From: Enterococcus casseliflavus NBRC 100478
Lineage (GTDB): Bacteria; Bacillota; Bacilli; Lactobacillales; Enterococcaceae
Direction: 5' to 3'
Assembly: GCF_001544095.1 (NCBI RefSeq)
Contig: NZ_BCPT01000013.1
Location: 1 to 64,000, forward strand
Length of the DNA stretch: 64,000 bases
Position 1 is the stretch's first letter. Each line of letters opens with the position of its first letter. The position numbers and the translations under genes were made by a program. Under the pieces are notes generated by a model that worked only from the letters and a program-made list of their open reading frames with translations, did not search any database and had not been told where the DNA came from. Positions 7,543 to 16,868 of this stretch are shown here, piece by piece.

Positions 7543-8736
7543 ATGAGTGAAACACCAAATCAAGCAAAACCCGTAACGGATACGCTTGACGATTTATTGA
7601 ACAACCCATTTTCAACCCCTGTCGACACTTTGACCACCACTCAACAAGCGGAAATCAGTCAGCTGAAAGAACAACAAACGGCACCGCGTTTGATTGATAA
7701 ATTACCGCCAGAGCGTCAAGCACAGGCCCAAGAATTAGCCAGCAAAATCGATGCGACCGACCAGCAAGCGGTCATCACCTATGGTGCAGCTGCCCAAACC
7801 AAACTTGGAGAGTTTTCCCAATCCATGTTGAACCATGTCCAAGCAGCTGATATCGGCCCTGTGGGCGACTCATTGACGGAGTTGATGTATCGCTTGCAAG
7901 AAGCCAATCCAGACGAACTGCGTGCAGGGGAAGGCAACTTATTCAAGCGGATGTTTGGTAAAGTAAAACAATCCATTTTTGAAATCACCGCTAAATACCA
8001 AAAAATCGGTGCCCAAATCGACAAGATCGCCGTCAAATTGGATAAAGAAAAAGACGGTTTGCTAAAAGACAACATGATGTTGGAACAGTTGTATCAAAAG
8101 AACAAAGATTACTTTGATGCATTGAACATCTACATTGCCGCTGGCGAGTTGAAGATGCAAGAATTGCAAACCAAAATCATTCCTGAAGCCATGAAAAAAG
8201 CAGAAGAAACGAATGATCAAATGGACGTACAGATCGCCAACGATTACACGCAATTTCTTGATCGTTTAGACAAGCGAACTCATGACTTGCGCTTGGCACG
8301 TCAAATCACGATCCAACAGGCACCGCAAATTCGCCTAATCCAAAACACGAACCAAGCGTTAGCAGAAAAAATCCAAGCTTCTGTCAATACAGCGATCCCA
8401 CTATGGAAAAACCAAGTGGTCATTGCCTTGACTTTATTGCGTCAAAAAGATGCAGTTACGGCACAACGCCAAGTTTCTGAGACCACCAATGATCTATTGA
8501 AGAAAAACTCAGAAATGTTGAAAGTTTCTGCTATTGAAACAGCGAAAGAAAACGAGCGCGGCATCGTCGATATCGAAACCTTGCAAAAAACACAAAACGA
8601 CCTTGTGGAAACGATCCAAGAAACATTACGGATCCAAAAAGAAGGAAAAGAAAAACGTCGTGCTGCCGAAGTGGAATTGGGTCATCTAGAAGAAGACTTG
8701 AAAGACCGCTTATTGGATTTAACCAGCAACAAGTAA
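7543..8736 (+). CDS. telA: TelA-family toxic anion resistance protein
   Basis: 397 residues, the usual length of the TelA/YaaN/KlaA family. It is rich in long amphipathic helices and coiled coil (for example [18 protein letters not shown], residues about 160-185) with the family-typical [18 protein letters not shown] and [11 protein letters not shown] segments. It starts at ATG 7543 behind AGGAGG and has no membrane segment. Members are linked to resistance to tellurite, cell-envelope antibiotics and nisin, but the mechanism is not known. It follows xpaC with an intervening terminator and ends at a large hairpin. Confidence 0.9.
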   Translation: MSETPNQAKPVTDTLDDLLNNPFSTPVDTLTTTQQAEISQLKEQQTAPRLIDKLPPERQAQAQELASKIDATDQQAVITYGAAAQTKLGEFSQSMLNHVQAADIGPVGDSLTELMYRLQEANPDELRAGEGNLFKRMFGKVKQSIFEITAKYQKIGAQIDKIAVKLDKEKDGLLKDNMMLEQLYQKNKDYFDALNIYIAAGELKMQELQTKIIPEAMKKAEETNDQMDVQIANDYTQFLDRLDKRTHDLRLARQITIQQAPQIRLIQNTNQALAEKIQASVNTAIPLWKNQVVIALTLLRQKDAVTAQRQVSETTNDLLKKNSEMLKVSAIETAKENERGIVDIETLQKTQNDLVETIQETLRIQKEGKEKRRAAEVELGHLEEDLKDRLLDLTSNK

Positions 8737-8756
8737 ACGAAATGCCACACATTAAA

Positions 8757-8804
8757 GAAAGCCCCTCTTTGGTGACCTAGATGGTCAGCCAAAGAGGGGC
8801 TTTC
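8757..8804. terminator. Long hairpin between telA and rbsB
   Basis: GAAAGCCCCTCTTTGG ... CCAAAGAGGGGCTTTC: a 16-base perfect stem with further pairing inside (GTGACC/GGTCAG). It separates convergent transcripts; T-runs are short. Confidence 0.8.
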
Positions 8805-8838
8805 GATGTTGAAAGTAGGAACTGCATTGAGCGTTTAC

Positions 8839-9756
8839 CTATTTTTTCACCAACTCTAATGGTGAATCGATTTGTTCAGCGACTGTTTTTCCTTGGAAAT
8901 GGTCAAACGCTGCCTGCAATGCAAGGCGGCCCATTTCTTCTGGTTTTTGAGCGATCGTTGCCGTCATTCTACCTTCTTCGATGGCTTTGAGGCCGTCTTC
9001 AGTACCGTCAAACCCGACAATCACCACGCCTTCTCGGTTTCCCATCGCTTCGGCTGCCCCTAAAGCCATTTCATCGTTTTGAGCAAAGACGCCTTGAATG
9101 TCATTGTTGGCTTGGAGGATATTTTCCATAACCGTTAATCCTTCTGCTCGATTGAAGTTTGCGGATTGCTTTTCAACAACATCCAGTTTGTCTTTAGCAT
9201 AATCATCAAAGCCTTTTCCTCGCTCTCTGGTTGCAGAAGCACCAGGGACACCTTCAAGTTCTACCACTTTTGCATTTTCCCCTAATTGTTCGAGAATAAA
9301 TTCTGCTGCCATTTTTCCACCTTCTTCGTTATTGGAGGCAACCGTCGTCAAAAGCGTTCCTCCATCGCTACTACGGTCGATGGCAATAACTGGGATGTTG
9401 GCATTATTAGCGGCTTCAACAGCTGGGACGATAGCAGCAGAATCAACGGGATTGATCAGAAGCACATCCACGCCTTGTTGGATCAAATCATCAATATCAT
9501 TGCTTTGCTTGGCAGTATCATCTTGGGCATCAACAAAGCGTACATCGGTGTCATTTTCCTCAGCCAATTGATTGATCCCCTCTTGCATGGAAACAAAAAA
9601 CGGGTTATTGAGGGTGGAGATCGATACACCAACTGTCAATTCTGAAGCTGCTTTTTCCTCACTTTGTGTCTCACTACTGCCACCGTTGTCCAATGTTGCC
9701 GCTCCACATCCAGAAAGTACCAATAAGCCTGCTGCCAATAAAAACATTTTTTTCAT
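8839..9756 (-). CDS. rbsB: Ribose ABC transporter, substrate-binding lipoprotein
   Basis: 305 residues. The lipoprotein signal ends in the lipobox LSGC with the lipidated Cys at 17. The mature part is a periplasmic-binding-protein type 1 domain (sugar branch): SISTLNNPFFVSMQEG, DAQDDTAKQSNDIDDLIQQGVD, IDRSSDGG and AQNDEMALGA are typical RbsB blocks. It captures ribose outside the membrane and delivers it to RbsC/RbsA. It is the last gene of the minus-strand order rbsR-K-D-A-C-B. RBS TAGGAGG precedes ATG 9756. Confidence 0.95.
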   Translation of the reverse strand: MKKMFLLAAGLLVLSGCGAATLDNGGSSETQSEEKAASELTVGVSISTLNNPFFVSMQEGINQLAEENDTDVRFVDAQDDTAKQSNDIDDLIQQGVDVLLINPVDSAAIVPAVEAANNANIPVIAIDRSSDGGTLLTTVASNNEEGGKMAAEFILEQLGENAKVVELEGVPGASATRERGKGFDDYAKDKLDVVEKQSANFNRAEGLTVMENILQANNDIQGVFAQNDEMALGAAEAMGNREGVVIVGFDGTEDGLKAIEEGRMTATIAQKPEEMGRLALQAAFDHFQGKTVAEQIDSPLELVKK

Positions 9757-9774
9757 AATAGATCCTCCTATTTT

Positions 9775-10728
9775 TTATTTCCTTTTCCGATCCAGTAACA
9801 CTGCAATTACGATCACGATCCCTTTAACGATTTGTTGATAAAAACTTGAGACACCCAATAGATTTAGACCATTGTTCAACGTACCAATGATCAATGCCCC
9901 GATCAACGTGCCAAAAATTCTGCCTCTTCCACCAGATAAGCTCGTACCACCTAAAACGACTGCTGCAATCGCATCCATCTCATAGGCTTGCCCTGCTGTT
10001 GGTTGCGCAGAATTCAGCCTAGAAGTGATGATCATGCCACTGATTGAAGCCATCAATCCAGAGATCGAATAAATGATCAGTTTTATCTTATCGATTTTCA
10101 CCCCAGCAATAAAAGCGGCCTTTTCATTGCCACCGATGGCATAGGTTTTTCGTCCGAAGGCGGTGCGATGAAGCAACAAGAACAAAAGAAAGAACACGAG
10201 AAACATCAATACGACTGGAAAAGGAATCCCGAAAAGATACCCACGACCAATAAAGCTGAATAGAAAGCTGTCACCTAGTCCAGTGATTGGATTTCCATTG
10301 GTGTACACTAAGGTAGCGCCCCGATAGATCGTCATCGTTGCTAAGGTTGCGATAAACGGTGCCATTTTTCCTTTTGAAATCAGTAGTCCATTCAACGCAC
10401 CAAGGATCGCTCCACTTAGTAACCCAATCAAAATAGCGACTAAAGGTGACACCCCGTTGGCCATCATTCCTGCTGTCAAGGCACTGGAAAGTGCCAAGGT
10501 GGACCCTACAGACAAATCAATGCCCCCAGTCAAAATGACAAAGGTCATTCCGAATGCAATAAAGCCATTCGCTGCGACTTGCCGCAAAAGATTCAACAAA
10601 TTACTGGGTGATAAAAAGCTTGGATTTAAGGCAGTGACAGCAGCCACTAGAGCAATCAAAGCGAGTAAAGGTCCCAATTTACTAATTGATTCCGAGAGTT
10701 GTTTTGTTTTCATACCACTTTTTTCCAT
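9775..10728 (-). CDS. rbsC: Ribose ABC transporter, permease
   Basis: The start is ATG 10728 behind CAGGAGG, giving 317 residues; the longer frame to 10749 overlaps the end of rbsA. It has about ten hydrophobic segments of the branched-chain/ribose permease superfamily, with the signature FVILTGGIDLSVGSTLAL and the cytosolic coupling loop RTAFGRKTYAIGGNEKAA. It forms the membrane channel with RbsA supplying energy. One base separates it from rbsA. Confidence 0.95.
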   Translation of the reverse strand: MEKSGMKTKQLSESISKLGPLLALIALVAAVTALNPSFLSPSNLLNLLRQVAANGFIAFGMTFVILTGGIDLSVGSTLALSSALTAGMMANGVSPLVAILIGLLSGAILGALNGLLISKGKMAPFIATLATMTIYRGATLVYTNGNPITGLGDSFLFSFIGRGYLFGIPFPVVLMFLVFFLLFLLLHRTAFGRKTYAIGGNEKAAFIAGVKIDKIKLIIYSISGLMASISGMIITSRLNSAQPTAGQAYEMDAIAAVVLGGTSLSGGRGRIFGTLIGALIIGTLNNGLNLLGVSSFYQQIVKGIVIVIAVLLDRKRK

Positions 10729-10729
10729 A

Positions 10730-12214
10730 TTAGTTTCCTCCTGTCGCATACGTCATGATCTTCTCTTGTGTGGCTTCTTGCCGAGAGAGTTCCCCTGATA
10801 TTTTTCCTTCGTGTAAAACAATGATGCGATCGCTGACACCTAGCACTTCTGGTAGATCACTAGAAACCATCAAAATCGCAATACCACGTTCCGCTAACTC
10901 ATTCATCAGCTGATAAATCTCTCGTTTGGCACCTACGTCTACTCCGCGTGTCGGTTCATCTAAAATCAATACTTTTGGTCCGACACCGATCCACTTCGCC
11001 AAAACCACTTTTTGCTGATTTCCACCAGAAAGCTCGCTGGCTAAATTCTGGGCACTCATCGTTTTGATGCGTAAGCGCTCGATCATTAACGCAACGAAAC
11101 TGGCTTCAGTCTTGCTATCGACCATGCCTGTTTTGACAAAATTATCAATGCTGGGCAAACTGATATTATCGGTCAGGGAAAAGTCTAAGACCAAGCCTTC
11201 CGTTTTCCGATTTTCTGTTAGAAAGCCAAAGCCATTGGCGATTGCCTTTGAAGGCGAAGAGTTTTTCACTTCTTGCCCTTCGACGATTAAGGTACCGCTT
11301 TCAATTTCATCTAAACCAAATATTCCTCGCATGACTTCTGTGCGTCCAGCACCCATTAAACCTGAGAACCCAAGGATCTCACCTGCTCTGACTTGAAAAT
11401 TGATGCCTTGGTAAACTTTAGAAGCTGCTGTTAAATTTTTTACTTCAAAAACGACTTCACCGATCTGCGCTTGTTTTTCTGGATAATAATCAGCTAACTC
11501 TCTACCGACCATTTTCTTCACGACCTCATCCATCGTTGTATCCTGCGTCTTTTTCGTATCGATCGATAGACCATCCCGCATCACAGTGATCTTGTCACTT
11601 ATTTTGAAAATCTCCTCCATTCGGTGAGAGATATAAACGATCGCTACGCCGTTTTCTTTCAAGCGACGAATGATTTGAAACAAATTATTAATTTCCTTAT
11701 CCGACAAGGCAGCAGTCGGTTCATCCATGATCAACACCTTGGCATCAGTCATCAGCGCTTTCGTGATCTCGATCATTTGCTGTTGCCCGACTGAAAGTTC
11801 ATCCACTTCTTTTTGAAGGGGGATCTGAATCCCTAATTGTTCAAAGACTGCCTGCGCTTTGCTTGCCATTTTCTTCGTATCTAGTAGCCCAAAGGTGGTT
11901 TTCAATTCCCGATTCAAGAATAAGTTATCCAATACAGTCATCTGTTCCCAGTTATTCATTTCTTGATGGATAAAGCTCACACCGGCTTGTTCGGCTTCCT
12001 TCGGATCGGCGTAGTTCGTTTCTTTGCCATCGATCAAAATCGTCCCTGCATCTTTGGCATGTAACCCAGTTAAAATGTTCATCAACGTTGACTTGCCTGC
12101 CCCATTTTCTCCCATTAGGGCATGGATTTCTCCAGGGTACAATGTTAGTGAGACATCTCTTAACACTTGATTCTTCCCAAAGGATTTCTCAATATTGCTC
12201 ATCTCGACTTGCAC
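10730..12214 (-). CDS. rbsA: Ribose ABC transporter, double ATPase
   Basis: GTG 12214 is the start: AGGAGG stands seven bases upstream, while the ATG two bases before it is out of frame and soon hits a stop. The product is 494 residues, as usual for RbsA. The N-terminal domain has Walker A GENGAGKST, signature LSVGQQQMIEI and Walker B LIMDEPTAAL. The C-terminal domain has a degenerate Walker A (GLMGAGRTE), signature LSGGNQQKVVLAK and LILDEPTRGVDVG. Both domains are on one chain, as in all sugar ABC importers of this class. Confidence 0.95.
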   Translation of the reverse strand: MQVEMSNIEKSFGKNQVLRDVSLTLYPGEIHALMGENGAGKSTLMNILTGLHAKDAGTILIDGKETNYADPKEAEQAGVSFIHQEMNNWEQMTVLDNLFLNRELKTTFGLLDTKKMASKAQAVFEQLGIQIPLQKEVDELSVGQQQMIEITKALMTDAKVLIMDEPTAALSDKEINNLFQIIRRLKENGVAIVYISHRMEEIFKISDKITVMRDGLSIDTKKTQDTTMDEVVKKMVGRELADYYPEKQAQIGEVVFEVKNLTAASKVYQGINFQVRAGEILGFSGLMGAGRTEVMRGIFGLDEIESGTLIVEGQEVKNSSPSKAIANGFGFLTENRKTEGLVLDFSLTDNISLPSIDNFVKTGMVDSKTEASFVALMIERLRIKTMSAQNLASELSGGNQQKVVLAKWIGVGPKVLILDEPTRGVDVGAKREIYQLMNELAERGIAILMVSSDLPEVLGVSDRIIVLHEGKISGELSRQEATQEKIMTYATGGN

Positions 12215-12233
12215 ATGATTTCCTCCTGTCTCT

Positions 12234-12629
12234 TTAGAAGATAACGGCTGCTTGTAAAATAATGTTTGAATAGGGTGTCGCTTCCCCTGTTCGAATAATG
12301 GCTTTGCTTTCCTTTGTTTCTTCTTTGAATGCCTCATGTGGAACAAAACGAATCGGAACATTCGGGAACGTTTTTTGAATCAATTGCCACTGCTCCGCAT
12401 TCTCCGTTTTTATTTCCTCTGCTAAAACGATCGCCTCGACTGCCATCTCTTGTTGCATTACCGATAACACCTCTTCAAAACTCGGACTACCTAGTTTTAA
12501 TGCCAGATCGATTTTTTTCACCCCTGTGGGTACTGGCAACCCCAAGTCCCCAATCGTAAGCTGATCAGTGTGGCCTAAATCCGCCAATAATTTGTCGATC
12601 TCACTATTTAATGCCCCATGCTTCTTCAT
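12234..12629 (-). CDS. rbsD: D-ribose pyranase
   Basis: 131 residues of the RbsD/FucU fold. The catalytic His20 (LADLGHTDQL) and Asp28 (IGDLGLP) are in place, and the C-terminal YSNIILQAAVIF block matches the family. It interconverts pyranose and furanose ribose so that RbsK can phosphorylate it. Its first 26 bases overlap the end of rbsK, so translation is coupled. ATG 12629 with GGAG about 10 bases upstream. Confidence 0.93.
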   Translation of the reverse strand: MKKHGALNSEIDKLLADLGHTDQLTIGDLGLPVPTGVKKIDLALKLGSPSFEEVLSVMQQEMAVEAIVLAEEIKTENAEQWQLIQKTFPNVPIRFVPHEAFKEETKESKAIIRTGEATPYSNIILQAAVIF

Positions 12630-13509
12630 ACAATGGACTCTCCTTCATTTCCTTTAATGTAGGCATTCCGCCTTGAGCACCATATCCTTTGACGGAGATT
12701 GCTGCTGCTAAGTTGGCAAAGGCAATGGCGTTTTCTAAGGGAACACCTGCTAAAATCCCTACTGCTAATGCACCATTGAAGGTATCACCAGCTCCCGTAG
12801 TATCGACCGCAGCAACTGGAAAGGCAGGAACTAAGACCTCCGACTTCCCGTTGTGGAAAATCGCTCCTTTGGCACCTAGGGTAACGATCAATCGATTAGG
12901 GTAGGCTGCTAAAACGTCAGCAAGCTTTTGATTGGGGAAAAGTAACTTAAACTCATGTTCATTAGGGGTCAGATACCCCACCTTAGATAACATACGCGGA
13001 TTGAGCTTTCTCGCAGGTGCTGGATTATATAAAACAGGGATTTTTGCTTCCCAACACCAGTCGATGATGGCTTCATTGGCTTCTTGGGGAATCTCGTTTT
13101 GCAAAATCACTAAATCAGCCTCTGTGATGTTTCCTTTTATTTCGGAAAAGCGAGCTAAATCAAGCGCATTATTGGCACCGGGTATGACAATGATGCTATT
13201 GTCATTTTCATGCAAAATGATATGCGCGGCACCAGATGGAAAATGTGTAACGGGTTCCACATTCTCCGTAGAAACGCCATTCACGTTTAAGTTTTCGACG
13301 ATTTCATTTCCGAAACGATCGGTTCCTACATGGCCTAGCATTGCTACTTCTGCGCCTAAACGGCTAGCGGCGATGGCTTGGTTTGCTCCTTTGCCGCCAA
13401 AATTCGTGTCAAATTTTTCCCCAAAAACCGTTTCTCCTTGATTGGGTTTCACCTTCGTAGTGACTACAAAATCTGTTGCCATACTACCAATGACGATGAT
13501 CTTATTCAA
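12604..13509 (-). CDS. rbsK: Ribokinase
   Basis: PfkB-family sugar kinase. Two starts are possible. ATG 13524 would place the GGAGG inside its own second and third codons; TTG 13509 lies 8 bases after that GGAGG and begins LNKIIVIGSMATDF as ribokinases do, so I prefer it (301 residues). Substrate motif GGKGANQA, the ATP and catalytic block DTTGAGDTFNGAL and the NPAPAR loop are intact. It converts ribose to ribose 5-phosphate for the pentose phosphate pathway. It overlaps the rbsR end and the rbsD start. Confidence 0.93.
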   Translation of the reverse strand: MNKIIVIGSMATDFVVTTKVKPNQGETVFGEKFDTNFGGKGANQAIAASRLGAEVAMLGHVGTDRFGNEIVENLNVNGVSTENVEPVTHFPSGAAHIILHENDNSIIVIPGANNALDLARFSEIKGNITEADLVILQNEIPQEANEAIIDWCWEAKIPVLYNPAPARKLNPRMLSKVGYLTPNEHEFKLLFPNQKLADVLAAYPNRLIVTLGAKGAIFHNGKSEVLVPAFPVAAVDTTGAGDTFNGALAVGILAGVPLENAIAFANLAAAISVKGYGAQGGMPTLKEMKESPLYEEAWGIK

Positions 13510-14488
13510 TTGGCGTTCCTCCATTTCTTACTGTCTCTCTTTCTTCTAAATGAACAGGAAGGATGATTTTTTTCTGTTCAATAAATTGATCGTTGATCAA
13601 TGCAAAGAGCATTTCTGCTCCTTTGTAACCTACTTGATAAGCAGGCTGATGGATCGTCGTCAAGCGTGGCACCACCAATTTACTGATGGGAATATCGTCA
13701 TAGCCGATCACTTGAAGTTGTTCTGGGATCTTTACGCCATGATGATAAGCCTCTTGCATGATGGCAATCGCATGGGTATCACTTGGGGCAATCACACTAT
13801 CGACAGTGGGATGTTCTAAAAAAACTTGTTTCGCTGTCAAGGTCGCATCCTCTAAGAGAAAGGATGTGGATTTCACTAGTGCATAAGGAACTTGTGCTTT
13901 TTTCAATGTGTATTCAACACTCAATAAACGATCCCGAGCACGGGTGACAGATTCAGGCCCAGCAATCACGACTACCTTTTTGGGGTCACCTTTTAAGATC
14001 GCTTCAGCAGCAAGTTCGCCGCCTTGAAGGTCATCCGAATAAACCCCATATTCGACATCTTGATCGATCCGATCCAAGACGACCGTCGGAATATTGCTTT
14101 GGGTACGATTTTTATTTTCGACAGCGGAAAGAATCCCCGCCACATTGTTTTGCTCAAACGCACGTAAATATTCATTGGCTTTCTCATTGTCTTCTTGAAT
14201 GTTGCCAAGGATGACTTGATAGCCTTTTTTTTGTAGAAAGTCTTCAACGCCTTTGGCTACTAGCGGAAAAAACGGGTTGGATATATCAGGAAGTAGCAAA
14301 CCAATCAATTTTGACTTTTTCTGATACAGCGAACGTGCGACTTCATTGGGGGAATAATTCAGTTCATTGATCGCCTGATGGATTTTCTCACGGGCTTTTT
14401 CGCTCACATAGCCAGTCCCATTCATGGCTCTTGAAACTGTCGCCACGGAAAGTCCAGCTAAATTGGCGACATCTTTAATTGTTGGCAT
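13502..14488 (-). CDS. rbsR: Ribose operon repressor, LacI family
   Basis: 328 residues: an N-terminal helix-turn-helix and hinge (TIKDVANLAGLSVATVSRAM ... ARSL) and a periplasmic-binding-protein-like effector domain starting LIGLLLPDISNPFFP. It is first in the operon and so autoregulated through the operator at 14503-14518 directly upstream of its own AGGAGGGG. It should release DNA on binding ribose. In many Firmicutes this family can also work with CcpA/HPr; the operator here also fits a cre sequence. Confidence 0.93.
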   Translation of the reverse strand: MPTIKDVANLAGLSVATVSRAMNGTGYVSEKAREKIHQAINELNYSPNEVARSLYQKKSKLIGLLLPDISNPFFPLVAKGVEDFLQKKGYQVILGNIQEDNEKANEYLRAFEQNNVAGILSAVENKNRTQSNIPTVVLDRIDQDVEYGVYSDDLQGGELAAEAILKGDPKKVVVIAGPESVTRARDRLLSVEYTLKKAQVPYALVKSTSFLLEDATLTAKQVFLEHPTVDSVIAPSDTHAIAIMQEAYHHGVKIPEQLQVIGYDDIPISKLVVPRLTTIHQPAYQVGYKGAEMLFALINDQFIEQKKIILPVHLEERETVRNGGTPIE

Positions 14489-14502
14489 GTTGCTCCCCTC
14501 CT

Positions 14503-14518
14503 GTGTAACCGATTACAC
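14503..14518. promoter_or_regulatory. rbs operator (LacI-type, also cre-like)
   Basis: On the minus strand GTGTAATCGGTTACAC, a 16-base palindrome with central CG and one mismatch, begins 4 bases after the -10 and so overlaps the expected transcription start. It also fits the catabolite element pattern TGNAANCGNTNNCA. It could therefore bind RbsR, CcpA or both. Confidence 0.8.
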
Positions 14519-14522
14519 ACCT

Positions 14523-14551
14523 ATCATAGCCGAACTTTGTGAAAATTGCAA
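14523..14551 (-). promoter_or_regulatory. rbs operon promoter
   Basis: Minus strand: TTGCAA (14546-14551), 17-base spacer, TATGAT (14523-14528). The operator lies immediately downstream and the rbsR ribosome binding site follows. Confidence 0.85.
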
Positions 14552-14617
14552 GGAGAAATAAAAAAACTTTTTCCCTTGGTGTCCCCTTCTCCTAAAAAAT
14601 GCGTTTTGCTGCATAAA

Positions 14618-14689
14618 TACCGCATTTCGAGGAAGCGAGACTTTCTCGAAATGCGGTAAAAGATTTGATGAGCGCAGCGCATATCTTTT
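14618..14689. repeat. Two adjoining inverted repeats downstream of the kinase gene
   Basis: Arms of 14 perfect bases (TACCGCATTTCGAG at 14618-14631 and its complement at 14645-14658) are followed at once by a second pair (AAAAGAT at 14658-14664 and ATCTTTT at 14683-14689). They could end the histidine kinase transcript, but there is no clean T-run and the compact design resembles a dispersed intergenic repeat. Confidence 0.55.
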
Positions 14690-14714
14690 ATTTCCTAACG
14701 GTAAAGCTCATTTT

Positions 14715-16046
14715 TCAATGAAATGAAACTTCAAAGTGATTGACGCCGTCTTGATCCACCGTCAAACTGATTTGTGCCTGCAGCATTTCTGTGATGGCTT
14801 TGGCGATGGCTAAACCTAACCCATAGCCACCGTCTTGATGGTTGCGAGAAGGATCCCCGCGGTAGAAGCGATCAAAGACATAGGGAATTTTTTCTTCTGG
14901 GATCGGGCAACCACTGTTGGACACTTGCAGCACCGTTTTTCGTTGGCGTTCAACGAGTGCCACTGTGACGGTTTCTCCAGTAGGTGTATATTTCAAGGCA
15001 TTGTCCACCAAAATCATGGTCAATTGCCGTAAGGCTTGCTCATTGCTTTCAAGGCGCACCTGTTTAGCGATCTGTTCCTGATAGTGGATCCCTTTTTCCA
15101 GTGCAATGGCCTCCATGCTTTGATAAACACTTTGCACGACTTGACTGGCATCGATCACCGAACGCACGACTTCTTGCTCGGCACTTTCGAATTTGGTCAG
15201 CATCAATAAGCTATTTACTAGCTCATCCATCCGTTCGGAACCTAACTGAATGTTTTCCAGCCATTTCATTTGGCTTTCCAAGGTTTCTTCTGGACTGCCA
15301 GCTAATACCTCGGCATTGACTTGAATGATCGCCAGTGGTGTTTTCAGCTCATGGGAAGCGTTAGAAACAAACTCTTTTTGTTTGCGCCAAGCCAGTTCCA
15401 CTGGTCGTAAGGCTCGATTGGCGACATAAAAGCTAGCGATATAAATACTGACTAAGGCTAAGACCCCGATGATCAAAAGCGTGGTTCTTAAGTTGCTTAG
15501 ACTGGTTTTGTAGTCGGTGACGTCAAAGAACAGCACTTGATAAAATGGCTCGTAATTATTGATACTAGTGGAATATTCCCCCATCGAATCATGATTGATC
15601 GAATAATGACTAAAGGAAGTCACCAAAAAGAGCGCATACCGCCAATTTCGGCCATTCACCTTCACTTCGTTAGGGATCTCCCCTTGTTTCGCCGCTGCAT
15701 CGACCAAGGCTTCATAAAGCTCGTTTTGATCGACGCTCTCATCAATACTTTGAATCACGACATCCATTTGGCTAATGTCAAGTAGAGCGATCTCTCTGAG
15801 CTCACTAGTACTATTCGTGATGGTCAACATCATTGGATACTCAGGTTCTGTCAGTGATTGCCGCACTTCCTCCTCATCCAAAGGTACCGCAGCTAGGGTG
15901 TTTGCTTCTTGCGAGATCAATGATTGGATCTCGTTTTCAATTTGGGTGGCATTCAAAATATAGATAAAGGTAAAGGCACCTAAGACAATGATTGAGATCA
16001 ACGCCATATTGAACCACAGCATTTTATTTCGCAATTTTTTTAACAT
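14715..16046 (-). CDS. Sensor histidine kinase with large extracellular domain
   Basis: 443 residues. One membrane helix near residues 12-32, an extracellular sensor of about 150 residues, and a second helix near 183-205 (TTLLIIGVLALVSIYIASFY). The kinase core follows: H-box EFVSNASHELKTPLAIIQVN, N-box VDNALKYTPTG, and G-boxes FDRFYRGD and GGYGLGLAIA. It overlaps the response regulator gene upstream by 7 bases, so the pair is expressed together. The signal is not identifiable. Its place at the end of a run of genes that starts with a MacB-like transporter and a PASTA protein suggests cell-envelope sensing. Confidence 0.9.
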   Translation of the reverse strand: MLKKLRNKMLWFNMALISIIVLGAFTFIYILNATQIENEIQSLISQEANTLAAVPLDEEEVRQSLTEPEYPMMLTITNSTSELREIALLDISQMDVVIQSIDESVDQNELYEALVDAAAKQGEIPNEVKVNGRNWRYALFLVTSFSHYSINHDSMGEYSTSINNYEPFYQVLFFDVTDYKTSLSNLRTTLLIIGVLALVSIYIASFYVANRALRPVELAWRKQKEFVSNASHELKTPLAIIQVNAEVLAGSPEETLESQMKWLENIQLGSERMDELVNSLLMLTKFESAEQEVVRSVIDASQVVQSVYQSMEAIALEKGIHYQEQIAKQVRLESNEQALRQLTMILVDNALKYTPTGETVTVALVERQRKTVLQVSNSGCPIPEEKIPYVFDRFYRGDPSRNHQDGGYGLGLAIAKAITEMLQAQISLTVDQDGVNHFEVSFH

Positions 16047-16726
16047 GGCGGCTCCTTGCTCTGCAAAATATACCCCGCATTGCGGATCGTGCGAATGCCG
16101 ATATCCGCTTCAAGCAGCGTCAGTTTTTTCCGCAGCAAAGACACATAGATTTCAACGCGGTTTTCTTCCACATCGGGATCAAAGCCCCAAATTTTATTGA
16201 TGATGGTTTCTTTTGATAAGATCACTTTGGGTCTAGATAAGAACAGTTCCATCAGTTTCATTTCTTTGGGTGACAACACCACTTGATTGCTAGGCGTGGC
16301 TAACTGCAGCTCATTACGATCTAAGCCCACGTTGCCAAAGGCTAATTGGTCTTCTTGATAATCCAAATCTTTTCTTCTGCCTAGCGAACGAATCCGTGCC
16401 AGCAGCTCTTTCATTTGAAAGGGTTTCGTCAAGTAATCATCGGCTCCTGCATCCAAGCCGAGTACTTTGTCATCGACTTCGCTTTTGGCCGTCAACATAA
16501 TGATCGGCGTGCGAATATTTTGCTTGCGTAACGTCTTTAGCAATGTGATCCCATCGATTTTTGGCAGCATGATATCCAAAACGAGAATGTCATATACACC
16601 ACTCGCTGCATAATCTAGTCCGGTTTCGCCGTCAAAGGCCAAATCAACGGAATAATGCTGTTTTTTCAATAAGCTGGCAACCGCTTCTGCGATCGATGGC
16701 TCATCTTCTACGAATAAAATCCGCAT
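16040..16726 (-). CDS. Response regulator, OmpR/PhoB family
   Basis: 228 residues. The receiver domain has the acidic pocket VEDEP, phospho-acceptor Asp51 (ILVLDIMLP), the conserved Thr and Lys (MLTAK, YLTKPF). The C-terminal winged-helix DNA-binding domain runs from about residue 128 (VVLSPKEMKLMELFLSRP ... VSLLRKKL). It is the partner of the kinase downstream, with overlapping genes. The start ATG 16726 has AAAGGGGGA upstream. A pair of direct repeats at 16785-16806 upstream may be its own binding site. Confidence 0.92.
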   Translation of the reverse strand: MRILFVEDEPSIAEAVASLLKKQHYSVDLAFDGETGLDYAASGVYDILVLDIMLPKIDGITLLKTLRKQNIRTPIIMLTAKSEVDDKVLGLDAGADDYLTKPFQMKELLARIRSLGRRKDLDYQEDQLAFGNVGLDRNELQLATPSNQVVLSPKEMKLMELFLSRPKVILSKETIINKIWGFDPDVEENRVEIYVSLLRKKLTLLEADIGIRTIRNAGYILQSKEPPC

Positions 16727-16784
16727 TGGTCAGTCCCCCTTTTACACTCATCATTTCTTTTTCAATCACTTTTCGGTAAGCACA

Positions 16785-16806
16785 ATCATTCCTGTAGGAT
16801 CATTCC
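16785..16806. promoter_or_regulatory. Direct repeats upstream of the response regulator
   Basis: ATCATTCC occurs at 16785-16792 and again at 16799-16806 (14-base period), about 60 bases upstream of the regulator start codon. OmpR-family proteins bind direct repeats, though usually with 10-11 base spacing, so this is only a candidate. Confidence 0.3.
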
Positions 16807-16868
16807 AATTGTTCTCCAATAAAACGTTCTGTTGAAACGATCCGCACGTGTTCGCTGGATTGATGAAT

